NCBI GenBank assembly: GCA_017311315.1
Contig: CM029660.1
Location: 16,671,430 to 16,735,429, forward strand
From: Dendrocalamus latiflorus
Taxonomy: Eukaryota > Streptophyta > Magnoliopsida > Poales > Poaceae
Direction: 5' to 3'
Length of the DNA stretch: 64,000 nt
Shown here piece by piece: positions 31,690 to 42,779 of this stretch. The translations under genes were made by a program, and so were the position numbers. The notes under the pieces were generated by a model, which searched no databases, was not told where the DNA came from, and saw only the letters and a program-made list of their open reading frames with translations. Within the stretch, counting starts at the first letter, position 1. Each line of letters begins with the position of its first letter.

Positions 31690-33110
31690 TTGATGTGCAA
31701 TAGTGTGTCAACTCTCCAACTAAACCTCCAGTTTTTGACGACAATGACTTCTCTTATTGGAAGAGCTGTATGGAAGGATATTTACAAAGTCTTGGACTTA
31801 GTATTTAGCATGTCGTGCAACGACCTTTTATTCGTCCTACTGATACTGCCTCTCAAGAAAACAAATCAGATCATTGATTGAAAGCAATTTGTGAGCTCAA
31901 TATGCTATTCTAAATTTTCTTTCTCGAAACCAGTGAAAAGTTGATGGTTTTTTCTTCTGCTTAAGAAGGTTTGGAAACCCTGAAAAAATACCATGAGGAA
32001 ACTTCTAATATTAAAAGCGGCAAAACTGAGCTTTTGACCTCTAAATATAAGCTTTTCAAGATGAACACCGGAGAGTCAATTGATGCTTTTTTTCTTGATT
32101 TAATTTGCTTGTCAATCATCTTCTGGTGTAGGCAAGACTTACACGGATCGGTGTTGTAAGATGCTTAGATCTCTTTCTAAAGAAGTGTGGCATATTAAGA
32201 CCACCACCATAATGGAAGCAAAGGATCTAGACACACCTACGATTGTCTATCTCCGCTCCTCGCTAAAGACCTGAGATGACTCTATCTAGCTTGCTTCCAC
32301 CAGAAATTAAGCCAACGGCTTTAACTGCTGCTCCTGAGAGTTCATCGAGGTCTAATGATGCGAATGGTGGTTTTTTGCTTGCTGCCCTTCCTACTCTAAC
32401 AGATGAAGCTTTTGATATTTTTGATGATGATACACTTGTGCTACTAGTAAAAATCTTTGGTAGGGTACTCAGGACCAGACGTGACAAGAAAGACATTCAA
32501 ACAAAGGGGTGTTTTCATTGTGGCAGGGAAGGCCACTTAAAATTCAATTGCCCTAGGCGAAAAGGAAACAAGAACAAGAAGCTGGTGGAGAAAAAGACCA
32601 GCAAAAAGCATGATAAGTTTGTCTCGTACTATTGATGACATATTTTTGGGTTACCCGAGTGATGGAATAGGATTTAGGGTGATGAATTTATCAACTAATG
32701 TGATAATGTCTAGTTGTGATGTTCTTTTGATGAAACTAGCCCAAGTGCTAGATCCGATTTTTCAGGTAGTACAAGTTAATTGATCTTTTTGGAAGAAGAG
32801 GAAGATACATATGTTAATCCATTTGAAGGATTTTCTCCATAATCTCTGTAAGCTATTGCTCAAAATCAAGCTGAGGCAGTCAAACCACAGTCACCATTGC
32901 CCGATGCACCAGTGACACCCACACCACCCCCTACAGGCATTTTTTCCGCACCACAAGCATCTGGAAGCTCATCTTCAAATGTATCGAATCATAGTTCAGA
33001 TGCAATACAAGAAAATTCAGCAACACAACTGATTCATGTGACTGCTCCCACGACACATTCAATATCTCGATCTACATGACTAAGGAATCATTAGAGCCAT
33101 CGGGTCGATT
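31690..33110 (+). pseudogene. Decayed Ty1/copia relic (gag and integrase/RT joint)
   Basis: Plus-strand fragments of a copia polyprotein. A gag start reads PPVFDDNDFSYWKSCMEGYL near 31720-31790. A KMLRSLSKEVWHIKTTTIM block lies near 32155-32215, and a CCHC knuckle, CFHCGREGHLKFNC, near 32510-32555. Directly after a stop near 32634 follows FLGYPSDGIGFRVMNL (about 32645-32690), which belongs to the integrase C-terminus/RT border, so protease and the integrase core are deleted. Many stops and frameshifts. The end near 33110 is approximate and no LTRs were found. Confidence 0.75.
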
Positions 33111-34691
33111 TTCTCTTGTAGGTAAAAATGTACAGTATCTGCAGAATAAAAAACTATTTGAATAGCTGTGCTTACGGTCAAGGATGGACATATGATCTTG
33201 CTTGATTAAGTTTTATTTTAAAACCTTTATGGGTAGGATGAAAATTGTCGAGCGGAAGTAAACTTGACTTTGGCTTTTTTCTGGAGAGATGTACTCCAAC
33301 GTTGTTAATAAGGTGGATGTAGTATAATGATCAAAATTTAGAATATGTGGATGGGACCATGTAACTGATGGATGAAACCTACACAACTATAAATATTGCA
33401 CACTTTTAACCTCTTAAAGCATGTTTGTTAAAATGTTAAGTCATAGGACTTTTTAATTATGGTAATTACAAATGTCGCCTTAAGCAAATAAAAGGACCCG
33501 AGCCACCATTGTTTAGTCTTGCATCTATAATTATATGCATTTTGTATGTTAGCTCGCAGAGCACGGTTGTTTATGCTCACCCTTACTCTCAACCCCTCTT
33601 TAGAGTTCATGAACCAAGGTCACTATGTCTACTACAAGGACCAGAGCGATGAAGGCGGCGAAAACGGTGGAAACTAGAGTAGCCTTTAGTAATCTTCCTT
33701 CTCACCTTAGTCTAGCTGATCAGGCTAACTTGTGGGTGGTTCTGATATTAGTCATGTCTCCGGCTAATATCAATGGTACCTAAGTTGTCTCAGTCGCTTG
33801 CTTGTGGCGGGTTGTGCCCTACCACGTTTGCCTCCGCTTTTGCTTCCACATTTTATGTAATGTAAACATTTGACCTGATGGCCAAATTATAAACTCAACC
33901 TGATGCGGTCTATTTGAACTCTGGTATTGTAATGGTATGGTATTTATCGTGTATAAAATGATCCAGCAATGTATCTATGAGCACTATATACTGATTTAGA
34001 GAATAGTACGGTGGAATCACAGATGATTTCGGATTGATAAAATCCAGGTCTGACATAGGTCTACCCACATTTGCAAAAATAATGGATGGATTGGGAATAT
34101 CCGAAAAGATTTAATTGCAGCGATTAGAGTTCACAAATATCATGAGATAATGATGAGATTGAACGCATATCAAGAAGTGAGTATATAGATCAAGGCACAA
34201 GGTTTCGTCCTATATATAATTCTTGCCAGTAATTATCCGAGTTACCAGATGCTAAAAGCTCATGGGATATTGATCTAGGATGGTATCCGTTGGATCTTAC
34301 ATAGAGGATCAATCTTGAAAATATTCTATGCTCCCTTCTTTTACACTACAGTAACTAGTTTTTAAACGGTTTATTTTTTCACGACAGAGTCAATAGGAAG
34401 ATTGTATCAAAAAATATGCTGAATTCAGCTGTACCAGCCAAAATCACATGTGACTATTTTCCTTTGCGTACTGCCTTTTGCAAATAACCAGAATTCAAAA
34501 GTTTAAACCATAAGCCATAAACCACAATCCAAAAAAACTCACCCAGATTTTAAAATGTTAACAGAAGCAAGGGTTAGTTCAGATTTGGCATAAATAAATT
34601 TGCTACTTGTATTAATGTACCCTGGTTGTGCGAGAGCCCTTGAGGCCAATAAATAGAGACGGGAGGCCATTTGTAATGGCCGACCACGAAT
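33111..34691. other. Non-coding interval
   Basis: AT-rich DNA with no recognisable gene, RNA or transposon terminus. It may hold decayed copia LTR sequence, but nothing could be matched. Confidence 0.45.
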
Positions 34692-34694
34692 TTA

Positions 34695-34915
34695 GGGCCT
34701 GTTTGTTTCAGCTTCTGGCAGCTGCAGCTACTCCTAGAATCTGCAACTCCCCCAAACAGTCCAGATTTTTATCCAGATTCTAAGTAGCCAGAAGCTACAG
34801 AATCCAGAAAATGAACTAGTAGCCAGAAGCTGGGGTTATCCAGCTTCTCCAGATTCTGACTAGCTGGATACTCACCAGCTACTTCTCAGAATCTACAGCT
34901 GAAACAAACAGGCCC
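34695..34915. mobile_element. Second Tourist-like MITE
   Basis: A 221-bp element with inverted termini GGGCCTGTTTGTTTCAGCT and its complement, flanked by TTA at 34692-34694 and 34916-34918. It shares the outer GGGCCTGTTTG with the MITE at 8271 but differs inside. The interior has several CAGAAGCT/AGCTTCTG inverted motifs, so the whole element can fold as a hairpin. No coding capacity. Confidence 0.92.
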
Positions 34916-34918
34916 TTA

Positions 34919-35989
34919 GACATTCTCAGAGAAGCCAAGTGCTCTTGTTTTAAGGATTTGCCATTGTGCCCTTCTGGAATTGAGAGTTATTCTCTACCTA
35001 TTGTTCTTATGAATCTTTGTGATTGTAGGAGCACGTCTACCTCTACGTGGTCCGGTAGATATCAATTAAAGCATGTGGTTGGACGAATTCTTTTGTTATA
35101 GGTTGCTATTCTAACAGTGGTTGGTGCCATCAGTTCGTCAGGTTTCACAGATCAAGCTTTCTTGGCTACTTGTAGCTAGTTATCCCAACGATCCTATGTC
35201 AAGAAGATCAGACATCCTGCATCAGATTTTGGGTAGAGTAGTAGTTCCTAGAATTAGACATGGTGTCTAGGTATTTCAACTGCCTTGAATTGCCGGGTGA
35301 TAGCTAGTCTTTCTCTGAGATTATATCGGTAGATGGACATGACAGTGTGAACGCCAAGAATGGCTTAGAGCACCTAGCAGGGTAAAATCCCAGAATGCTA
35401 AGTATAAACCCTGTTTGTCAGATTCATTGCTTAGACTAAAACTACCAATTGGTCAACCAAAACTAGAGGAAGGCTTACTACCTGCTTAATTTCAACTCTT
35501 GCTTCTTTTCCTCTCTTACCTTCATCTACCATTAAATCACAACTATACATTTTAGTGATAATCAAATAAATATAAGTTCTTGCTCGTTTATCATGCATTA
35601 TGATACTTTGGAATACTCCGAGGTGAAAACAGTGGGGGCATAAGAACAGCCAATAGTTTTACCAAACATATACCAGGTTACGCAGGGGGAACTCATCTAT
35701 CTCATCAATCAATCCATGCATCAGGCACATATCAACAATTCCTCGACGTTCGTCAGCGCTCTGATCCCGCTCGTCACGGCTCGTATGAGAGGAGTACTGC
35801 AAGTATTCTGGACGTCGCCAGGAACTTTTTGGAGGTCGGTGCCAAATTTGCCATGTTATACAACATTTACAACACAGCTTTCGAATTTCATGTGGCAGTC
35901 CAGGAGCAGGCACATCTACATCGGCTTGGCCGTCGGCTTCGACGGCACCTCAGTCGATGCCACTGTCTGTTTACGACTATTAGACATCG
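34919..35989. other. Interval left of the hAT element; one unassigned ORF
   Basis: Mostly non-coding. Open frames occur on both strands at about 35659-35990, but neither translation was recognised, and the plus-strand frame does not continue sensibly across the reconstructed hAT empty site. It could be an old gene or transposon fragment; nothing can be assigned. Confidence 0.35.
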
Positions 35990-35997
35990 TGTGGATA

Positions 35998-37622
35998 CAG
36001 GGCGGATCTACAGTGGTTCATGGGTGTTCAGCTGAACACCTAAATTTTTTGACAAAAAATCTAGTATATGTGAGGTATAATACATATATATGTATATATA
36101 AGGGTCAAAAATCAGTATTTCAGCCTCCTTCGGCCGGCCCGACGTTCATGGTTCGCACGGGCCGAGCTCGCACTGTGTGCGGCCCAGCCAGCCAGCTTGC
36201 GGTCGCCAGCCCAGTTACGGCGTGGCGTAGAAACCTCCTGCACGAGGCTCCGAGCGCGCGCCCGAGAGCGTAACCCTAGCGCTCGCGACTAGCGAGCGGG
36301 CGCGCCGCCGAGTGCCCTAGCAGGCGAGCTGCGAGCAGTGCCGGCCCTCCAAAGCTCGCCTCCGCGCCGCGCCGGGCGCCGGCCCTCCTCTCCGCGCCGG
36401 GCGCCGGCCCTCCGCTCCGCCTCCGAGCCGCGCCGGCCCTTCGCTCCGCTCCGGCCCTCCGCCGCCCGCCGGCACCGCGCGCGACCGCCAGATCTGGGCT
36501 CTCTGGCCTCAACTCCGCCGCTCCGGCCGCGGGCCGTCCGCTCCGCCCTCCGCTGTCCGCTCTGGCCCTCCCCTCCGCTCCGCTCCGGCCCTCCGCCGCC
36601 CGCCGGCACCGTGCGCGACCGCCAGATCTGGGCTCTCTGGCCTCAACTCCGCCGCTCCGGCCGCGGGCCGTCCGCTCCGCCCTTCGCTATCCGCTCCGGC
36701 CCTCCGCCGCCCGCGGGCACCGCGCGCGACCGCCAGATCTGGGCCGTCCGCCCTTCCGGCCTCCGCTCCGGCTGCGGGCCGTCCGCTCCGCCCTTCGCCG
36801 TACCGCGACCGCCAGATCCTCAAATCCGCCGCTCCGGCCACGGGCCGTCCGCTCCACCCTCCGCTGTCCGCTCCGGCCCTCTGCTCCGCCGCCATCGGCC
36901 CACCGCAGACTGCGACACTGCGTCAGCTCCGGCTCCGCCGCTCCGGCGACCGCGGTGAGTAGTTGTACTACTACAATACTACTTCTGTGCGACTGTGCGG
37001 CTGTGCCTCACAGCCTCAGTGCCTGGCTAGTGGGCAGTGGCCAATGTCTGTGCAATGTGCATGCTTGTTAACTTCAGCATTTCCATTTCTATTCTGTAGT
37101 ACCGGTCAGCAAGACAGCAACTCAGCATCATCTGCATGCTTGTTAAATGTTAACTTCAGACTTCAGTAAACACTAAAGTACTAAACAGTAATCAGTGTGT
37201 TTGTCAGTTTGTGCCTGGTGCCCTGGTTCACTGGTTGGCTGGTTATTTGGTTTGGACTGCAGACAGCAGACTGGTTAGTGGTTATGAGAATTGGAACTAG
37301 TTGGCTAAATGGCAATATAACTTGTAATTTACAAATTACAATGGATGTGGTGTTGGTGCTGTATCCTGTATGTCTCATGTCTGTATGTGTATGCAGTATG
37401 TGAGTAACACTTGTATTTTATGATTTTGTAGATCTTTGAGCTATAAAAAATGAAGAAGTCTACAAATCTGAAATCTATGTGGGAGAGAGCTAGAAAGACA
37501 CAGAAGATTGCGTCCACCTCGATGGTATGTTAACTATTGCTACTGTAGATCTTTATGTTTTGTACTGAAAAATATTTTTACAACTTCGAACACCCATTCT
37601 AAAATTCCTGCGTCCGTCACTG
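35998..37622 (+). mobile_element. Non-autonomous hAT-family element
   Basis: A 1,625-bp element starting CAGGGCGGATC and ending GTCCGTCACTG (short imperfect inverted ends), flanked by the exact 8-bp duplication TGTGGATA (35990-35997 and 37623-37630). Eight-base duplications and CAGgGGCGGA-type ends are hAT features. Inside are a GC-rich region with imperfect 111-134-bp repeats (about 36460-36860), then AT-rich DNA. Near the right end, an ATG at 37450 begins MKKSTNLKSMWERARKTQK, resembling the start of a hAT transposase with most of the gene deleted. It cannot move without an autonomous partner. Confidence 0.85.
36460..36860. repeat. GC-rich imperfect tandem repeats inside the hAT element
   Basis: A block containing GCCGCCCGCCGGCACCG, GCGACCGCCAGATCTGGGC, and CCGCGGGCCGTCCGCTCCGC recurs from about 36461, 36595, 36706 and, in part, 36805, with spacings of 111-134 bp. 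The region reads open in several frames because of composition, not because of a recognised protein. Confidence 0.75.
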
Positions 37623-37630
37623 TGTGGATA

Positions 37631-37903
37631 CACCAATGGAGGTTTGGTTGGTGTGACAGATAGTACTACCATTGCTTCTGCTTTAGTGTTTTTTTGGCAC
37701 CCCGTGTCATGGAAACTAAACTTCCTCAACAGGCACCCATTGGCATCGCGTCAACCAATCCAACACTGCCAACGACAATTGTGCTGCCAGCTGGTCCTAA
37801 TGTATCTGGCTTCAAGCCTTCAATGGACATATTGCTATTGGCTTTCAGGACAACTCACCTCATCTAGCCCCTCTGCGGATGCTGCCAAGGTTGCCCAAAC
37901 CTG
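37631..37903. other. Short host interval between the hAT element and MULE
   Basis: A frame reads METKLPQQAPIGIASTNPT and on from about 37709 to 37870, but no family was recognised. Removing the two DNA transposons joins 35997, this interval and 43232 onward into one continuous stretch. Confidence 0.4.
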
Positions 37904-37913
37904 GACTCGGGGG

Positions 37914-38165
37914 GAATTTTTTGTACGGATAATCCGTTTTTTATTCGGAAATACATAAATATACCCGCGACAAAATTTTTTACAAAAATAATCTCCAGTC
38001 GCCACCCCATTGGGCGACTGCTATTTTTCGCCCAACCGGGAGGCGACATTTAGGGAATCTGTGTACCGTTGGGCGACTACTGCAATCGCTGTACGGTTGA
38101 GCGACTTTTATTGAAGTCGCCCAACCGTTGGGCGACTTCAATTGCAGTCGCCCAGTGGATGGGCG
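37914..38165 (+). repeat. Left terminal inverted repeat of the MULE
   Basis: Matches the complement of about 42965-43221 with few mismatches. The outer 70 bases are AT-rich; the inner part has repeated CGCCCAACSGTTGGGCG palindromes (38043-38165). Confidence 0.9.
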
Positions 38166-38630
38166 ACTTTACTCAGTCCCCGTGAATTTTTAGAGTTTTA
38201 TCAATTTTGTAGTTTTAAACTGGAAAAAAATATGGTATAGTTGTAATAAAAGTTTATGTTTATTGTATGTTGTAGGTGCATTTAAAATTTTGAGAAATTT
38301 TTTGTAAGTACAATTGACTGTAGAACGTTTGATATATACATTGGTATGTTTTAAGGGTTTGCAATCCGCGTGATTTTTGTATGTTTTGTCAATTTTTTAG
38401 TTATAAACTGCGTAAAAATCAGATAAAGTTGTAATAGAAGTTTATGTTCAATGTAAGTTGTAGATGCAAAAAAAAAATTTGGTCAATTTTTTTAGGCACG
38501 ATTGACCGAAGAACGGTCGATACATAAAGTGATAAGTGATGTGACCAGTGGCATGTGTGGAACTCTGTACTTGTAATGTTCAGAACTCCACCGCTAGTCG
38601 TAACATGCCTTAGGGAATATTACATTTTGT

Positions 38631-39237
38631 CTACTGGGTGTAGCGTGGTTGTTTGCCCTTTTTGTCGCGCCCTGAAGATGGCTCCGCTGCATCTTTCTTC
38701 CTGTCAGTCTTGGTCTTGAGAGCTGCCTCACGAGCTTGAAGCTCTTCCTCCTGACGCTTGATGGCTGCTTCACGCAGACTTAACTTCTCCCGCCTCCTTT
38801 GCAGCTCATCCTCCTTGCCCTTAAGACGGATTTGGTCCACCCTCACGCGACGCTCTTGCTCATGCCGCATTTGTCGTTCCACCTCGCGAGCCTGATCCAT
38901 CTTGACAAGGTATTGTCCTTTGTTTTCCACCTCGCGAGGGTTCCGTGGCCATGCCGGCGGCACCCGATCCACCCATTCGATGAACTTGCAAGCCTATGTG
39001 TGTCGTGGTAGATGTCATGGATAAAGTTGAAGAACGATAACGAGAAACAAAGGATTTAGTTGTCGTCGTTACCACGAAGTCGTCATCCATGTCTGGACAT
39101 TTGAAGTACCTACGGCCGTAGTTGGCTCGTGGTAGTGGATCCGTCCAGACGCACAACATCGTCCTAAAACCGCAATGGCACTTCGGACGCTCATGCCACT
39201 CCGGCACTCCAAAAGGGTCGGACCTCCAGGAAGACAT
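38631..39237 (-). CDS. GRF-type zinc-finger, coiled-coil protein in the MULE
   Basis: Two exons, 39237-39076 and 38993-38631, give 174 residues. Intron 39075-38994 begins GT and ends AG, and splicing completes the zinc finger: C20-x-C22 (PKCHCGF), C47 (RRYFKC) and C56 (ACKFIEW), the pattern of GRF zinc fingers. Downstream is a highly charged coiled coil (about residues 75-160; REAAIKRQEEELQAREAAL) and a basic tail GKKGKQPRYTQ-like. The start at MSSWRSDPFG is chosen because it gives a compact GRF protein; an in-frame ATG lies 20 codons upstream. GRF fingers are thought to bind nucleic acid. Role in the element unknown. It faces away from the second GRF gene. Confidence 0.75.
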
Positions 39238-39368
39238 TGTTGTGTAGTAGTATTGTGATGGCTTGAGGAGGAGGTTGTGTTGTGGTATGTAATACATGGG
39301 ATGCCTTTATGTAGGCAGGTGAACTGGTGAGTGGGCATAGTCCATGGAGAGTACATATGAATCTTTTT

Positions 39369-39870
39369 GCTTTTTCAGGCTTTTCAGAGGCCAGTGTAGC
39401 AATAAATGTCCCTCCGTAGGCTTTTCAGAGGCCAGTGTATGTAGGCTTTTCAGAGGCCAGTCTATGTAGGCTTTTCAGAGGCCAGTGTATGTAGGCTTTT
39501 CAGAGGCCAGTGTATGTAGGCTTTTCAGAGGCCAGTGTATATAGGCTTTTCAGAGGCCAGTCTATGTAGGCTTTTCAGAGGCCAGTCTATGTAGGCTTTT
39601 CAGAGCCCAGTGTATGTAGGCTTTTCAGAGGCCAGTCTATGTAGGCTTTTTAGAGGCCAGTCTATGTAGGCTTTTCAGAGGCCAGTGTATGTAGGCTTTT
39701 CAGAGGCCAGTCTATGTAGGCTTTTTAGAGGCCAGTCTATGTAGGCTTTTCAGAGGCCAGTCTATGTAGGCTTTTCAGAGGCCAGTCTATGTAGGCTTTT
39801 CAGAGGCCAGTGTAGCAATAAATGTCTCTATGTAGGCTTTTCAGAGGCCAGTGTAGCATTAAATGTCCCT
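39369..39870. repeat. 25-bp minisatellite between the two GRF genes
   Basis: About 16-18 copies of TGTAGGCTTTTCAGAGGCCA plus GTNTA, interrupted at both ends by longer variants that add AGCAATAAATGTC. The array fills the divergent upstream region of both GRF genes. A related sequence, ATGTAGGCACTTTAGAGCC followed by AATAAA, appears once near 40588-40625 after the plus-strand gene. Confidence 0.92.
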
Positions 39871-39879
39871 CCGTGTTGC

Positions 39880-39885
39880 TATAAG
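39880..39885 (+). promoter_or_regulatory. TATA-like element of the plus-strand GRF gene
   Basis: GCTATAAGTAG lies about 60-75 bases before the candidate start codons (39943 and 39958), just after the minisatellite. Position suits a plant core promoter. Confidence 0.45.
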
Positions 39886-39942
39886 TAGCACGGTTGGGGT
39901 CCCATGACATTGTAAATCGAACAAAGAAGAACCATCTCTTTC

Positions 39943-40466
39943 GTGGTGAAACATACCATGTCGGAAGCCGAGGGGCCAGTGGGATTTGGGTCACCGAAGG
40001 ATGACATTCCCTTAGAAAGGAGGGATATGTTCGGTCCACAGTACCGATTGATATCAAGTCGGCGTGCTCAACCAGCGTGGCCGAAATGCAGACACAATGA
40101 GTACGCGGTCGTCCAGATCTTAGATTCCCCGAACGATGGCGGGCGACGTTTCTTCCGATGCTCACGCTACGGGGTACAAAATAGTAATATTACATTCTTA
40201 TATTGCTTATGGACCCGCGAAGTTTACCGTCCTTTTTTTTGCAGATTGCAAAATGCGACTTCTCCCGCTGGATCGACCCTCCTCATGAACAGTATGTTGA
40301 TCGTTATGTGGGTACATTATGGGATCGAATATGGGACTTGGAGAACCGAATGGAGAGTCTGACTGAGGAGAACAACGACCTCCGCGAACAGATGCAACGC
40401 GAGAGGGGCAACGAGGAGGTCGTGAATATAGGAAGCTCTTACGATCCCACATGTTGCTGCGTTTAG
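39943..40466 (+). CDS. Second GRF-type zinc-finger protein in the MULE
   Basis: Exons 39943-40173 and 40245-40466; intron 40174-40244 with GT..AG and a T-rich acceptor. The splice joins FRCSRYG to IAKCDFSRWIDPP, which rebuilds a GRF-like finger: K-C-x-H (PKCRHNEY), C (FFRCS), C (AKCDF) followed by W. The first pair is C-x-H instead of the usual C-x-C. The C-terminal half is a short coiled coil (RIWDLENRMESLTEENNDLREQ). Product is 150 residues from 39943 or 145 from 39958; either ATG is possible. Similar domain plan to the minus-strand neighbour but diverged, so the two may be ancient duplicates with related roles in the element. Confidence 0.7.
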
Positions 40467-40765
40467 TAAAATTGTTGGGTGTAGTACTTTCCATAGATCC
40501 TGCAAGTGCAATGTATGTGTTGTTTCGTGTTGTAAGTGCGTGACTGGGCAAAGCTGGCATCTTTTGTCATCTCGCAATAAATTACTCTATGTAGGCACTT
40601 TAGAGCCTGTAGTTTCGTAATAAAAGTGGGTTCGTAGCCACCAATAAATTGCAATACTTAAAAGGGAAACAGTACGTTCAACGAAATAAGTGCATTACAG
40701 AAAAGGGATGTAACATACAAGGTTTACAACTGGTACATGAATTTTAGCATGCATTACAACACCAA

Positions 40766-42655
40766 CTACTGATCCGGAAATGCATTGCATCGTCTAGCTG
40801 TGTGCCCCTCCTGACCGCATCGCCCAGGAGTGACCGGCCCCTTGCTCCTCTCGTCGACGTTCTTCCTGGTGTGCTCATCCAACAACCCCCATAAAGCATC
40901 AAATTTTCTCTGCTGGTTCTGCCTAGCCAGCCTCTTGAATAGCTTCATCAAAGATTGTTTCGGGAATTGCTTGAAAAAGTTTGCCCCTAAGTGACGACTG
41001 CACCACCGGTTTCTCATGTCCGGCCAAAAAGAGGTCTCCTCAGGGTCTTCCTGAAGTTTTCGTATCGCCTTTATAATACCGGCGTGGCGATCATGGATTA
41101 TGCACACACCAGGTCGGGTGCCTACAACTCCACCCCTCACATGTCTCAGAAACCACAGCCAGCTCTCATAATTCTCACTCTCCACAAATGCAATGGCCAG
41201 CGGCAATATTTGATTGTTACCGTCAACGCCTATGGCCGTCAGGAGCTGCCCTTTGTATTTGCCTGTCAAGAAGGTCCCATCTATTGAGATAACTGGCAGC
41301 ATGTGTCTGAATGCTTCAATGCTAGCACCAAATGCAAAGAATGCTCTCTGCAACACTGCAAATCCCGGTGGACTTATGGACGGCTTGTCGTGCACCGCGA
41401 TGTACGTGCCGGGGTTCCTTTGCTGCAACACCTTAAGCATACGAGGAAGGTTGTCGTACGCCGCTTCGAAAGTGCCAAAACGTTTTTCCAACGCCTTTTG
41501 CTTCGCACGCCACGCCTTCGCGTAGCTAATCTTATACTTGAATTTATTCTCAATAGCTAGCATAATATGTGTGGCCGCAACATCTTTCTTCTCCACTATC
41601 TCCCCATACATCAAATTGGCGATAAATCCGGACGTCAGGTTACGATGCCTCGCCAAGACTGTGTTTACAATGCAGGAGTGCGGCTCCACCTTGGACACAA
41701 TCCAATGAGTCTCATACTTGGGTCTACGTGCGTGCACCCTAAAAGGACAACCAGTCTGCTCGCACTTCACAGTGTACTGCTCCTGGCTTGATTTGACGAC
41801 GCGAAATGTCCGTTGCATTGAAAGGGCCCAAAGTTTGATGGCATCCTGCAGCGCTTCCTTGTCAGCAAACATAGCATGCACCCGAACCTCTGTTTGATGA
41901 TACTCCCATGGCGATTCATGCTCATCATGTGCGGAAACACCCTCCGCATTATACTGGTTCCATTCTTCGGGGATAGGAACTTCTTCATCATCGGAACTGT
42001 CCTCCTCGTCGTCCTCTACAGCTTGCTCTTCATCCCATGCCCTCTGGTCATCAGATTCCATCTGCTGCATGATATACTCATTATGCTCTCCTTCATCAGC
42101 TTGCCCAGTTCCCTCTCTATAGCTTGACAGCTGTAACTCTCCTCCATGTACCGCATCGGCTTGCCCAGTTCCCTCTGTATAGCTTGACGGCCTTAACTCT
42201 CCTCCGTGTACCGCATCGCCTTCATCACGAGCAACTTCATCAGCTCCACCGACGTGCGGCCCGCCCGAGGTGCTAGCACCCCCCGAAGCATAGGCGGACG
42301 CACGAGCTTGCGCAGCTGCTTGTAGTGAGCACGGTTGCACAAGCAGGACACACTCGTATCCACGGCGCCGGCACCCTTGCACAAAGCCCTTCCACGAACC
42401 AGAGCGCACCAATGTCTTCAACTCCCATCTGATGTCAGTGGAAGACCGGCTCCAAAGCCCTTGCACAACGACGCTGCACACCTCGGGGTCCAATGAAAAA
42501 CTCTGGGTCAGCCAATGCTGCACATCTGTCATTTGAGCATTCTCGTCATCCGGAAGTACGAGAGTGACTTGCGGAAAATCGCTCAAATCCACACCAGTCG
42601 GACCATCACGAATGATTCCAACACCATAATACACTCTCAATGTAGTACTGGCCAT
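40766..42655 (-). CDS. MULE transposase (MURA-like), probably internally deleted
   Basis: A 629-residue open frame. The N-terminal region (1-110) is followed by an acidic linker with an in-frame 20-residue tandem duplication (about 148-187, DAVHGGEL repeated). A MuDR-type zinc-binding domain (C298-x4-C303, then H-S-C near 326-328) precedes the DDE core: D459 in ISIDGTFL, D522 in IIHDRHAGI, and CSRHLGANF near 552-560. After residue about 600 it jumps to GRCGQEGHTARRC, the tail of a CCHC knuckle lacking its first Cys. The SWIM-type region normally before that tail is absent, which suggests an internal deletion. The third catalytic acidic residue cannot be assigned. Cut-and-paste activity is therefore doubtful. 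Confidence 0.88.
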   Translation of the reverse strand: MASTTLRVYYGVGIIRDGPTGVDLSDFPQVTLVLPDDENAQMTDVQHWLTQSFSLDPEVCSVVVQGLWSRSSTDIRWELKTLVRSGSWKGFVQGCRRRGYECVLLVQPCSLQAAAQARASAYASGGASTSGGPHVGGADEVARDEGDAVHGGELRPSSYTEGTGQADAVHGGELQLSSYREGTGQADEGEHNEYIMQQMESDDQRAWDEEQAVEDDEEDSSDDEEVPIPEEWNQYNAEGVSAHDEHESPWEYHQTEVRVHAMFADKEALQDAIKLWALSMQRTFRVVKSSQEQYTVKCEQTGCPFRVHARRPKYETHWIVSKVEPHSCIVNTVLARHRNLTSGFIANLMYGEIVEKKDVAATHIMLAIENKFKYKISYAKAWRAKQKALEKRFGTFEAAYDNLPRMLKVLQQRNPGTYIAVHDKPSISPPGFAVLQRAFFAFGASIEAFRHMLPVISIDGTFLTGKYKGQLLTAIGVDGNNQILPLAIAFVESENYESWLWFLRHVRGGVVGTRPGVCIIHDRHAGIIKAIRKLQEDPEETSFWPDMRNRWCSRHLGANFFKQFPKQSLMKLFKRLARQNQQRKFDALWGLLDEHTRKNVDERSKGPVTPGRCGQEGHTARRCNAFPDQ

Positions 42656-42779
42656 TAATGATGTATGCCTACATGTATGATTGAAATTTACGACATGTCA
42701 AATAACATGGGAGTTGAAGACTGTAAATACAACATAATTAAAAAAAATACCTGGATCCAAATCGATTGAATAGCTTCGA

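Noticed and set aside
36276..36958. Long open frames on both strands rich in Arg, Ala, Pro and Gly
   Set aside because: GC-rich tandem repeats inside the hAT element lack stop codons by composition; no domain.
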